From Hydractinia symbiolongicarpus (lineage: Eukaryota; Cnidaria; Hydrozoa; Anthoathecata; Hydractiniidae), in contig NC_079882.1 in the NCBI RefSeq assembly GCF_029227915.1, positions 7,254,001 through 7,318,000 on the forward strand: a stretch of 64,000 nt of DNA, in the 5' to 3' direction. Every line of letters starts with the position of its first letter. Position 1 is the stretch's first letter. The notes below the pieces were generated by a model. That model made no database searches. It had not been told where the DNA came from and saw only the letters and a list, made by a program, of their open reading frames with translations. This document shows, piece after piece, positions 1-10,082 of the stretch. The translations under genes were made by a program, and so were the position numbers.

Positions 1-484
1 CCTTTTGTCTAATACTACAATCGCGCCAAGCTCTATGTCATTTATCACTTTGTCAGAGTTTACGAAGAGTGGAAACATGATGTCATTCCTTTTCACCTAC
101 TCTACAAAAGTCAAAAAAAAAATCCTTACTAAATAGAGTTAAGGGAAGTTCAATTTTGAGAAGTGTATAGATTTCGTAGATCGAAAACTTATAAAATATT
201 ATCACTTCAAAGATTTAGTTGAAAGCACAAAGTATCACGTCTTTTCCCAATTTACTGTAGCTGAATTGAACAAACACTACACCACATCAATTCAAATGAA
301 ACAGTAAAAAGACGCAACAAGATCAGTTTCATTTCAATAATCGCATTCTGCAGCGATTTAATTTTACAGTAAAACCCTAGATAATTATATCACCTCCCCC
401 CACAAGTATGAATGTAGCATTGATTCTTTATTATTGATCACTAACGTTTTTGTTATATTGACTCTCCATCTGTGTTGTTTACAG
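1..484. other. Non-coding, probably intron of Nup58
   Basis: No open frame with recognisable protein similarity is seen. The stretch ends in a usable 3' splice site (..ttacag) at 484, directly before the first Nup58 exon. It is therefore best read as the intron upstream of that exon, with the 5' half of the gene lying outside the window. Confidence 0.6.
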
Positions 485-2244
485 GAAATTCATCAAAACG
501 CAAAAAGATGTCAAGGAGGAGATCACGAAAATATCTTCGGAGGGAATCACCAAAACAAAACAAGATATAGTTGGATTGAAGCAGGTTTGACGAAGCTGAA
601 CTTCCTGTGCCGAATGCGCTGGCACCACTCAGCACTTCTGTCATTTTACTTGTACATGTTCATATATCTCGTTTTTTAAACCTTTTTAGGGTTTAGCGTT
701 AATAGCGAACGGCTTACAGAGGGATTCTATGGCTGTGGAGAACCTAAAGCGAGAAGTGGGACAGGTAAGCTTCCCTGCTTTGTATACACTTCAAAATGAA
801 GCAAAATTAAAATGTTTCAATTGTTGTTCTTGCTTTATCAGGAATTGAACAACGCTGAAGTTGCCCATCGTATTAAAGACGCTGCGGCGAGTTTACAACA
901 CGATTTTAGTGCATCTATGGAGTACTTCTCTCGGTTGGTATACTCCTTTGAAACGCGAATGAATTTCTATCGGAAAGAAATTGAAGAACTAGAAACATTT
1001 TTATCGACGTCAACACCTAGAACGGATTTTACACCGCAGGGTAAACCTATTATTATTTGTTTTGCTATTTTTATTTTTCGCTGCAAACCTGATTTCACCC
1101 GACTTCTTTTGAGTTTAAATGATCAAATTTGAATTTTATTAGATCTCTCGAACGTTCTGAAGAGGGTAAACGAGTCATTCGTCGGTTTAGCTTCAGAACT
1201 TCATCAAGTACACGAATCCGTTAAGGTAGCATAATTTTTTTAAACTCCATAAATACAACCCTTACGTTTTTTTTTTGTTTTCACAATTTGAGATTTTTAG
1301 GTTCTTAAAGATCACTACATGCATTTTCGACGCATTGCTTACAGCGACATGACGGATCCGTTTGCAGCTCGAAAGAAATTACAAGACAAAGGTTAGAATT
1401 GTATTTATGTTTTAAATTTCTTTCGAGGTTGCTTGAGGTATGTACTGATGTTAGTATACTTGATTTAAGGTACAAGTAACTTGATAGGACCGTCCCCGTT
1501 CCCAATGGTGCAAGGAGCTACCATCATGTCATCAACATTTCAACCTGAAAATAAAGGTAGGGACTGGAAATAATACTTTAATAGGAGAAACTTTCGCAAG
1601 TCAAAAATCGCGAAATTAAGGCGCAAATTCTCGCAAAAATTTTCTTCAAAGAGGGCTTGAAGTAGAGTGCGAAATTCTCATGAAACGCCATTAGCGATAA
1701 AAAAACTACACGATGTTGCATCAATTCAAAGAGTTGCTCAAGAACTATCACACGTAAGCTTAACCAAAAAAAACAAAAGAAAAAAAATCGAGAGGATTTA
1801 CTTCACGAACTTCAAGATATTTTGCGGTCCTAAATTTCGTAATTTTAGTTAAAAAATGTGAAATTGCAAATGTTTTGTCCTTTGAAGTTAAAATTTACGC
1901 AAAAACTTTTGAATATATAGTTATTTAAAGTCTATTTTTATGGGCAGTTTCTCAACTTCATTTCTTTTTTTTCTTCAGCAACCACAATTGGTTTATCAAA
2001 CCCTATCGGATTCGGTTCAGCCTTTTCGAAACCTGTTGCTTCTGGTCTGACGCGAAGTTTGTCATTCGGTGGTACCGGAAAGTCCACTGGCTTTGGGTTG
2101 GGATCTACCTTGAGCGCTGGTGGTTCGTTGTTCAACAAGACGTCAACAGGCACGACAGCTGGGTTGAACTTAGCAGTTCCCGCCAGTAATACGTCATCAT
2201 TTGTACTTCAAAAACCGCCCAGTGGAAAACGCGGAAAATTTTAA
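485..2244 (+). CDS. NUP58: Nucleoporin p58/p45 (Nup58), 3' part
   Basis: Partial gene; the 5' exons lie before the window. Exons by splice sites and frame: 485-584, 690-764, 842-1040, 1143-1225, 1301-1391, 1470-1556, 1979-2244. Phases join cleanly and give 299 residues plus stop. Nup58 is a central-channel nucleoporin that forms a coiled-coil complex with Nup54 and Nup62 and carries FG repeats that form the permeability barrier. The visible part holds the alpha-helical region, with family-typical blocks such as IEELE, TPQDLS and an LKDHY..FRR-like stretch. A Ser/Gly/Phe-rich tail with GFG motifs (IGFGS, TGFGLG) follows, and the end is a basic KPPSGKRGKF, closely matching the vertebrate C-terminus. 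Family membership comes from known protein similarity; exon boundaries are inference from GT-AG signals. The next gene starts 172 bp after the stop. Confidence 0.95.
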
Positions 2245-2374
2245 GACTGATTAATTGTTAACATCTGATACTCAGAAATGTAGAACGTAATTTTTTTAAA
2301 GAACATATTTTTGCTGTTTATCTTTTTTGCTTTTACAATACTGAATTTCATTGAATGTAAGTTTATGCTTTTAT

Positions 2375-2410
2375 TACGTCAGTGCGCCGCTAAATGACGT
2401 CAAATGACGT
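2375..2410 (+). promoter_or_regulatory. CRE-like sites upstream of the F-box gene
   Basis: A full palindromic TGACGTCA at 2395-2402 is followed by the half-site TGACGT at 2405-2410 and preceded by a TACGTCA at 2375-2381. All lie within 45 bp upstream of the F-box ATG. TGACGTCA is the CREB/ATF consensus, so this short gap may hold a real promoter. Binding is inferred only from the consensus. Confidence 0.45.
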
Positions 2411-2416
2411 CTTAGA

Positions 2417-5347
2417 ATGCATCCTGTAATGTCGGAATGGAGTGGCAGGGAGATCGTGCTCTTCTCAGGTTGTCACCTATTGAATATTTTTAAATGGTTA
2501 TCATTAAAAGATTTAACACGATGTTGTTTCGTGTGTAAAATATGGAAAAGGGTGTCTTATGATTCTAGCTTGTGGACACGACTGAGTCTGAGCTCGTTTC
2601 AATACCACCTTGGAGAGAAAGGTCTGGTCAAATTGTTGTGGGATCGGTGTAGACCTTTACTTCACAGTTTGAATCTTTCTCACATACCAGTAACACCAAG
2701 CGTTTTCAACTTATTATCGAAGTATTGTCGTTATTTAAAATGCTTGGTCCTTGTCAACTCATCCTTCGAGGGATTTAAAAACAGAGATAATTTTCACTTT
2801 CCCAACACGTTGGAGTTGTTAAACCTACGACATTCTGGTGAATCGAAAGCGTTTCTTTGCATCGCGAAGAATCTACAACGCGTCAAGTATTTCGCTTTTA
2901 CTAACGGATTTCTTGTGCCGATTCAAGATTACGAGAAGCTATTCCGAGGGCTGACGAACGTCACTATACTAGATGTTAGTCATAGTTATATTGTAAATGA
3001 CGACATATTAACACACGTCGCGGAAAATTGTCTGCAATTGACCTCGTTATCTATACGACATTGCAGCAATTTTTATGGCGATTCGTTAGAATTTCTTATT
3101 GAAAAGTGCCAACAACTCCGTAGTTTAAGCATTATCGGTACCGGCATTGAAGATTTTGCCTTCGAACGCTGCCCATGGAAAGATTCGAAAATAGAAGAGT
3201 TGGATATCTCGTGGTGCCGTAACATAACAAACGCTGGTCTAAACTTAATCCTTCCTAACTTGACGAGCTTACGGTATTTGCGCCTGTGTTCCTGCCAGTT
3301 TGGATTAGCAATTGATGAGTTAGTGATGGAAAATATGAGGGGGAAGCATCCATTTTTAGAAATACTTGATATCAGGTGAATATTTAAAGTTTTAACTGTA
3401 AGAGGCAACAAGATTTTGTTACAACGCGAATCAGCAATTTAGATTAGCTTTAATGCTCAGTGCAAAGCAGCGTATTACAGAGTTTGCGCGCGCGCAGTAT
3501 TGTTTTTTTGTGAATTTGCAAAATCTGACAAAATCTGTGGCAATCGTCATTGATAGCTAACGGTTTATTTACCAAGTGTTAAGCCCACGAGGCTTTTGGG
3601 AGTATTTAATTGGACGATAACTTCACTTTATTTTATAAAAGAAACATTTCTTCAGTTCAGTCTGTACTTAAAAGATTTTCTGAAAAAGAATAGGGTTTAA
3701 CCCCTGTTTTCTAACTTTGAAATACTTTTTAGCAAGATATCTATTCATTTACATTTTCAACTTCTTCAATATTTCACTAGCTATCAATCGAAAGTATCTA
3801 TAATCGTATATTGTTATAATTATTAATTTATATATTATTAATATATATTATTAATATTTACCTGATTATATGGGGTGAGTTGACTCGGTGTTGGTCCGGT
3901 AAGCGGGTCAACCCGTTTAAAAAAATTGGATATTATATGGGAAAAGTCAACCCGGGACAAGACCTACTCTGCAGCAGGTTGAAAAAAATGCGCGTAATAT
4001 TTTAAAAATTGCGGGCACAAGATGTAAAAAACAAGCGAAATTAAATCAAAATTTTTATTTTGGGAATTTATAAGCTGCTCCACAAGTTCTGAAGTCTAAT
4101 TAAACTTCTACAAGTTCTAGTCTGCTGTCGCCATTTTTGTTTTTCTTTTATTTTGGATCGCAATGCGCATGCTCTTCTTTTTCAACCCAACGCCTCACTC
4201 GGCAAAGCGGTATTATATAAACCGAGTCAACCCACCTAACCAAAAGTTGAAAGAACGAGCACGCCCGCCTAGGCCGGTTGACTCACCTCATATAATGTCA
4301 AGTATTATGTTAGGAGTCATTTGCCAATATGCCGAGCTATTTAATTTTATCATGCTGAGCATGTGGCGAGCCAACACCAGGCCAACTTTTTTGCTAATAA
4401 TTTTTTTATTTTCTGCCAATAAGTGTCTCTATCACTGCATGAAATTTGATGTTATCCAACCAGAAAACCTGCAGGCTATCTTACTAAATAATGCGATTTT
4501 TTTGCAGTGACGCATACCAATATGCCGCAGTTAAAAGAGGAGAAAAACAAAGCTTTTCTGAAGTCCAAGGTATAGCCGTTTTACATATTTTAGGACTCTA
4601 AAATTGCGTTGGCTTCTAGTGGCTTCAACCCTGGACTCCACCAGGGAGCTTACAGCGCCCCCTGGACCCCAGATGTTTCGGCAAATAGCTTCGCTCGTTG
4701 ATTGTCACTTCCACTATGCCTAAGCCCACCCCACTTTGGAAATTGTGGCGCCGCCCCTGTATAAACATGTTTCTTATGACAAAAGCGTGTATTCGCACTG
4801 TGTGAGCTACAGCTAAAGTTTATGGATATCCTTTGGTTTTCTGGTGGAGATATATTTCGAATTATACACACTAAAATGTGTGTATGCATTTGGACTTAGA
4901 TCGACATGATAAAAAAAGTATTTTGATTCAGTTTGTATGCTTCCGTATCTATTTTAAACTTGCGAACTAAAAACTACCAAATTCATGCAGTTCTTCTGTT
5001 CTCCTTCCCTTTTGTCTTGAAATCTGTATACTATTTTCAGCTACAGTCAAGCGATTGAGAACGTGCATGTTATCAACCTCGTGAAATCCTTACCACTGTT
5101 GAAACTACTTCGAATCAGCAATTGCTTACAACTCAACAAAGATCTTTTAGACAGCATTCCGCACGGTATCGAAGTGTTATCAACATTTAGCGGAAGCAAT
5201 CGAGTCGTGCATGGGGCAAGAAGCTATTTACAGTTACTTGGTAGTGGTGGAAATTCCTATCTGGTATCTCCTTTGCCTGAAGTACCGTCGACCGAACGCT
5301 ACAAAATGTATTCGTTTGAAAATGCTATGAAAAAATATATGCCGTAA
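2417..5347 (+). CDS. F-box and leucine-rich-repeat protein
   Basis: Two coding exons, 2417-3375 and 5041-5347 (donor cag|gtgaat, acceptor tttcag|c), give 421 aa. Residues about 10-50 form an F-box (LLNIFKWLSLKDLTRCCFVCKIWKRV and the Ser-Leu-Trp that usually follows), the docking site for Skp1 in SCF ubiquitin ligases. The rest is a series of LRRs with L..L.L..C motifs (for example LTSLSIRHC, IEELDISWC..ITNAGL). These would bind the substrate, so a substrate-receptor role in SCF ubiquitination is inferred from the family. Domain order and size resemble the FBXL12-like group, but I cannot assign a one-to-one orthologue. The ATG at 2417 is the first in the long frame; a second Met lies four codons on. 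The 1.67-kb intron carries a TIR element at 3865-4296. Confidence 0.87.
3841..4300. mobile_element. MITE-like element with inverted ends, in F-box intron
   Basis: The left end attatatggggtgagt (from 3865) is mirrored at 4277-4296 by gactcacctcatataat. Related motifs (gtcaacccg, cgagtcaaccc) recur inside in both orientations. No ORF is present. This is the plan of a short non-autonomous DNA transposon. A second fragment with the same left end and flank lies at 5526-5588, after the gene. The superfamily is unknown. Confidence 0.65.
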
Positions 5348-5525
5348 TATAATTAGTTGAACACTTAACTCGAATATGTTAAGCGTATGAATTTAATTTT
5401 TGTTTTTTCAACATTCTTGAATTTTTACATAAATATCGTTCTTCGCTGATAATTTAGGATCAAGGTATACTGGCTACATTATGAGTTTTTAGGGTGTTCA
5501 GACTTCTTTTTGATCTTTTTAACAC

Positions 5526-5588
5526 TATATATTATTAATATTTACCTGATTATATGGGGTGAGTTGACTCGGTGTTGGTCCGGTAAGG
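5526..5588 (+). repeat. Second copy (left end only) of the 3.9-kb MITE
   Basis: About 60 bp are almost identical to 3843-3905, from the flanking tattattaatatttacc through the ggtgagttgactcgg terminus to ggtccggtaag. The sequence then diverges. It is a truncated copy 1.7 kb from the first. Confidence 0.75.
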
Positions 5589-5652
5589 GATTCACCCCTT
5601 TAATAGAAGATTTTCTTATAAAAAAATGTGTATTGCAAATCAGTGATTATCT

Positions 5653-5709
5653 CATCCCCAGGGCTCTTCTTAGCCTCATATTACAATCGTAAGAGAACCC
5701 TGGGGACGA
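5653..5709. repeat. Short foldback of the cctggggacga family
   Basis: atccccagggctctt pairs with aagagaaccctggggac around an AT-rich loop. It is the first of several copies of a family with gtccccag..ctggggac ends in the window. Other copies lie at 7079-7160, 7652-7756, 8024-8130, 31058-31180, 31514-31608 and 58675-58748. Confidence 0.7.
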
Positions 5710-6159
5710 TGATACAACATTGACATACAGTATACAACATTACCTTTTATTTTTTACCACCTGTAACCTCTTTCCCAGGTTTTTTCTCTGTATGTCAAAA
5801 GTAGCCTAGAGGAGTAGGTTGATACCATCTGCTTTGACAAATATGTCCGAAAAACATGTTTTGTTCCTGAAAATTTAGAAAAAATGTTATTTGCTTGCTA
5901 AATTTAACATTTGGACTTCCTTGTTGTTAAAACAGTTCAAATGAACATGTCCTGATTAAACTCTGTTTAAAACCGAGGCTTAATTGGGACAAATTAGAAG
6001 TCACGGCCGTGTCTACGCCGTCACTGATATCAACCAAGAAAGTAACGCATTTTCAACGTGACACAGCTTCTTTTCATATCATATTTATGATAAAAGAACT
6101 TTAAGAAATATATTGGTAGCTTCAAAGTTTAGAAATATCTTGTTAGGTAGCCAGCTAGC

Positions 6160-6250
6160 TGTATTACTTTTTCTGATATCGGGATGGCGGAAAATTTTGC
6201 CTCGCCGTCTCGGTATAAAAAAAGAGAGTCCTGGGGTCGAGGCTGCATTG
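6160..6250. repeat. Degenerate foldback of the same family
   Basis: The right end reads cctggggtcgaggctgc (6229-6245). The interior shares atcgggatggcgga with the copy at 7652-7756, so the two belong to the same subfamily. The left terminus has eroded. Confidence 0.5.
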
Positions 6251-6655
6251 AAACAGCATGTCTCCATCTCGACGATCATTAATTGCACTTGCAGCACTAT
6301 ATAAATTTTTTTCGAGCGTTGGTTCGATTGTTCGAATAATCAAAATATAATCTCACGCATCATTTACGCTTGTACGAGCAACATCATACAGAAAGTGATG
6401 TAGAAAACGAAGTATCTCACTTCAGCATTATAATTTAAAATGGCGGATTGAAAAAAATATATTTATACTTTTTGAAAAGAGGTGAGATGCTTTTTGTGAT
6501 CAGATATTTTTGGTCTAAGAATATTAATGCGAGAAACGTGTACCCCTTGAAATGAATTTTAAACTTTTTGTGATTCTATTAAATATAGCTACCCCTTTAG
6601 CTTAATCTAAGTTGCATAGCGTATGTTTATGGTGTATTTTATTTCTACAGAATTA

Positions 6656-9600
6656 ATGATGTGGATGCGGATCCAGCTTCCTCTTTTGTTCATTTTGATC
6701 ACGTGTTGCTTGTCTAAACACCACCGCAGCAACAAATACAGCAAATTTAACAACGTCAAGGTAAGGCAGTTTATACTCTACAGCCAATAGAAAACATCGA
6801 GAAGTGACCCAAAAGTTGTATCGTGCATGTTAAATTATTATCAAGATTTTGCCCTATCCTCGTGCCTAGGTTCTCTTGATTAAATAGCCGTTATTATTAG
6901 ACCACATCCAACGTTAAAGGAAAAATATTCTAGGAACGAGAATTTTCCCTATAAGATTCACTAGGCTCTTATGTCAAGAATCAAACCAAGGTTAAAATAC
7001 ATATTCATCTGGTACTAGTACAACAGATCCAATCGGTTACATGATTCGTGTATTTGTGGGATTTGGAGTTAGCCCACTTCGTCCCCAGGGTTTGTTAGTC
7101 TGTTTATATTTGGACAGCCATCCAAATATAAAAAGCCTAACAAGCCCTGGGGACGAGGTTAAGAAATAACCTGAAATTATTATTCATAACAAACTTAACA
7201 GAGTATTAACATTTCAGTATAATAAAATTCTACCGTTATAAATATGTGTCGCCTAGCTAAAACCGGTATATGTTTTTATATGTTAAGAATAATTGATGAA
7301 ATTGAGGCTTAACATGCAACAAAGGTCGTATGACTGTAACAAAAATCTACCTGATTCGTATAAAGAATCGTTTAAACGGATGTTTCCACAAGCTACGAGA
7401 ACACATACAATCATTTTTATCTACATATAAGATATATGTTATGAAATTTAACTTTTAAACAAACGCTTGATATACGATAATGCGACAAAAAACTTGAAAC
7501 TTGAATGGAAACATGAGGATAGGTTCCGCAACAAGTTTTATGGCTATAAACGCTTTAAAAATACTGCTTTCATGGGTTACTTTCACCACGTGGTTCTGAA
7601 TTAATACCTTTCTTTTAAAAGTAACTAGTGCCTCAGTTCATTACTCCCAGCTTCGTCCCCACGCGGGTATTTTGTATCTTTTTTCACATCGGGATGGCGG
7701 ATACGTATCACCTTTCCGATGTCAGAAGAGATACAAGATCCCCTGGGGACGAGGTTGCATTACTTCAAGTTGCTTTTGGTTGCAAGATTTTCACGTTCTC
7801 GTCCCTAGATTTTTTTGCTGTAATCGCCATCGTCAAGTTCACATAAGTTATATTTAAACCCTAAATTTTACTGTCTGTATATGATTTCACAAAAACTAAG
7901 TGACATCCAAAACCACTGTTATTTAATGCCAGACAACGTGCACAATACACAATAGACATATTTATAAAATTTTAAGGTCGCGTTACTATTATTTTTCTGA
8001 TGATATTCTTGCGCTTTTTGACAACCTCTTCCCCAGGAATTTTTACCTTTTTGACATTAAAACCGAAGGCGAAAAAGCCATCAAGTAAGCGCTAGTGGCT
8101 TCGATAATAGACGAAAAACCCTGAGGAGGAGGAGGAGGAGGAGGATGACTTTTGATTTATCGCCAAAAGTCACTAACAAATTTCGCCGGTCAGTAACCGG
8201 TTGCTTATATAAAAATATAATATTACTTTTGAAATAAACTTATCACGTTGAGCAACTTTTTTCCACACAATCGTTTCAAATTATCGTATCTATTTCAGAC
8301 GGTAAAAGTAAAGAAAACAAGAATAGCTGAAGCACCGAAACACCATGCGAAAAAGTTCAATATTGAAGCTTCTCCACAAAGCATTGTAAGTGTGCTGGGT
8401 TTAAATATTGTTTCAATGGTAATTTCCCGCGCTTTTTAATATGTTTTCATCTTTTTAACTTCAGCTTGGAGATTCCATGCAAATTAAAATGAAAGGCGCT
8501 GACGGAATGGATGGTGCGGACGGACCTGATGTAAGTTACCTACTTCATGTTGGTGGTTACAGTGGAACCTTCCCTTAAACAGACACTTGCGGTTGCGGTC
8601 AAACATTATTGATTGCTTTAGAAAAGTTCCCGCTTTGGAAAGATGCGATCTAAAAAAATATTCTAAATTTAAATAGTTCTGTGTGTTTGCAGACCTTTCA
8701 CAATATTGTTAGAAAAATCAAAAATAAAGAAATAAAAATAACTACTAATTCTAATTGACAATCAGCAGCTGCATTGTATAAAACAACCAATCGTATTTTA
8801 TAGACTAATCAGCTAAAAATCATGTAAATAATCTACATGTAATTAATTTATGAATTTTAATTTTAGGGTCCAACTGGGCCCGCAGGTCCATCTGGTCCAC
8901 CTGGTATTCCAGTAAGTTCGTTTTTTATATTTAAACATACTAACAGGTACAGATCTTTTTTGATGATCAAAAGTCTTATGTTTTTGTTATAGGGTCCAAA
9001 GGGAGATCCAGGAATTTGTCAACCCAGTGAATGCGACTATTTGAACATCATGCCTATGGTAGCTCGCGTAACTTCACTAGAAAGGTACGCCACTGAGGGC
9101 GGGCCAGGAATGAGTGGTGGTGTTGACAGTTCCGAAGCTGGAGGAGGTGGCGAAGGTCGTGCTGAATCTAATGGTTTAGGAGGTGGCGCAGGTTTTGGTG
9201 GTGGAGGCGGTGTTGGTTCGCCTGGCGGTGGTGGTGGAGGAGGAGGCGGTGGTGGTGGAGCAGACAGCGCTACTAGTACTACATTTGACAAACCGGCACC
9301 ACCTCCAGGACCTCCTCCTCCTCCACCTCCACCTCCTCCCCCACCACCCCCGCCACCAGGTACTGCTGGAGGCGGTGGAGGTGGAGGCGGCAGTGGAACA
9401 GGTGGCGGTGGAGGTGGGGGATCTGGCGGTGGAGGTGGTGTTTCTACAGATCCAAAAACAGGTTCAAGTAAGTTAAAAAACTTTCCTTATTCTATTACAC
9501 TAAAAAAATCCGCTCAATGACTGTTTTTAAACTTTTTCTTTCTTCTTTCTTTAGAAAAAGAATTTAATAGCCGGAAACCAACCAGGGATGAGGTAGAATA

Positions 9601-10082
9601 TTAAACGCATTTAGCTGTATTTTCCATTGTGTGTTTTTACTGTTTTAATTTTGTAACTACTTATTTTAGGATTCACCTCGAGGTAACGAAGCAAACAGCA
9701 TCAAACGAGATGAGTAAGTAGGCTTTTTCTCATTTTCTATTGTTTTTTTGGGGACAGCGAGACAGACAAGTTTCTCATTTGTTATTGTTGTACTATATTA
9801 TGATATCTTATGACAAGTCGCCTGGGGAAGACAAGGGGCATGAAAAACGTCCGGCCAAGTATAATTACCTTAAAATGCCGGATGCTCCAACAGACTACTC
9901 ATTTTGATATCAACCGGCGAGATTTTTAACTAGAAAATGAAGCTTCAGAACGATCATGTGACTTCTAAAACATTCTTTGTTTACTGTTTTCTTTTTGTAG
10001 AATAAATGATCAAACCAATAGAGAATACTGGCAGAAGTTTGAAATGAAAATAAAAAATGGCATCCCAATTGACGAAAGTTGA
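6656..10082 (+). CDS. Secreted collagen-like, polyglycine/polyproline protein
   Basis: Eight coding exons were joined by hand: 6656-6760, 8299-8385, 8465-8530, 8867-8911, 8993-9467, 9555-9592, 9670-9713, 10001-10082. All phases fit and give about 313 aa. Residues 1-20 are a signal peptide (hydrophobic PLLFILITCCLS). A Lys/His-rich stretch follows, then about 12 Gly-X-Y triplets (GADGMDGADGPD.., GPTGPAGPSGPP, GPKGDPG). Next come a C-x4-C pair, a Gly-rich segment with a long glycine run, a run of well over a dozen prolines, a second Gly-rich segment and a charged tail ending IPIDES. The 45- and 66-nt collagen exons start on complete Gly codons, as in collagen genes. It lacks the cysteine-rich domains of cnidarian minicollagens. 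An extracellular-matrix, cuticle or capsule structural role is inferred from composition. The acceptor ..tctacag sits 5 nt before the ATG, so a 5' UTR exon or spliced leader precedes it. The family was not recognised. Confidence 0.82.
7079..7160. repeat. Foldback element with gtccccaggg / ccctggggac ends
   Basis: gtccccagggtttgttag is mirrored by aacaagccctggggac, and the interior contains an inverted pair atatttgga / tccaaatat. It lies in the first intron of the collagen-like gene. Confidence 0.75.
7652..7756. repeat. Foldback element of the same family
   Basis: The ends are ttcgtcccc and ctggggacgaggttgc. The inner inverted pair is tttgtatctt / agatacaag, and acatcggga / tccgatgtc pairs further in. 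About 105 bp, without a gene. Same intron as the previous copy. Confidence 0.75.
8024..8130. repeat. Eroded foldback of the same family
   Basis: It begins aacctcttccccagg and ends aaaaaccctgaggagg, followed by a short (gga)n run. It lies in the first intron of the collagen-like gene, upstream of the exon at 8299. Confidence 0.55.

Noticed and set aside
9037-9291. Polyproline protein on the minus strand
   Set aside because: It is the reverse complement of the polyglycine coding exon of the collagen-like gene; only the plus strand gives a spliced, signal-peptide-bearing product.
6656-10082. A minicollagen of the stinging capsule
   Set aside because: The defining cysteine-rich domains and the central collagen/polyPro symmetry are missing; only two cysteines follow the collagen segment.
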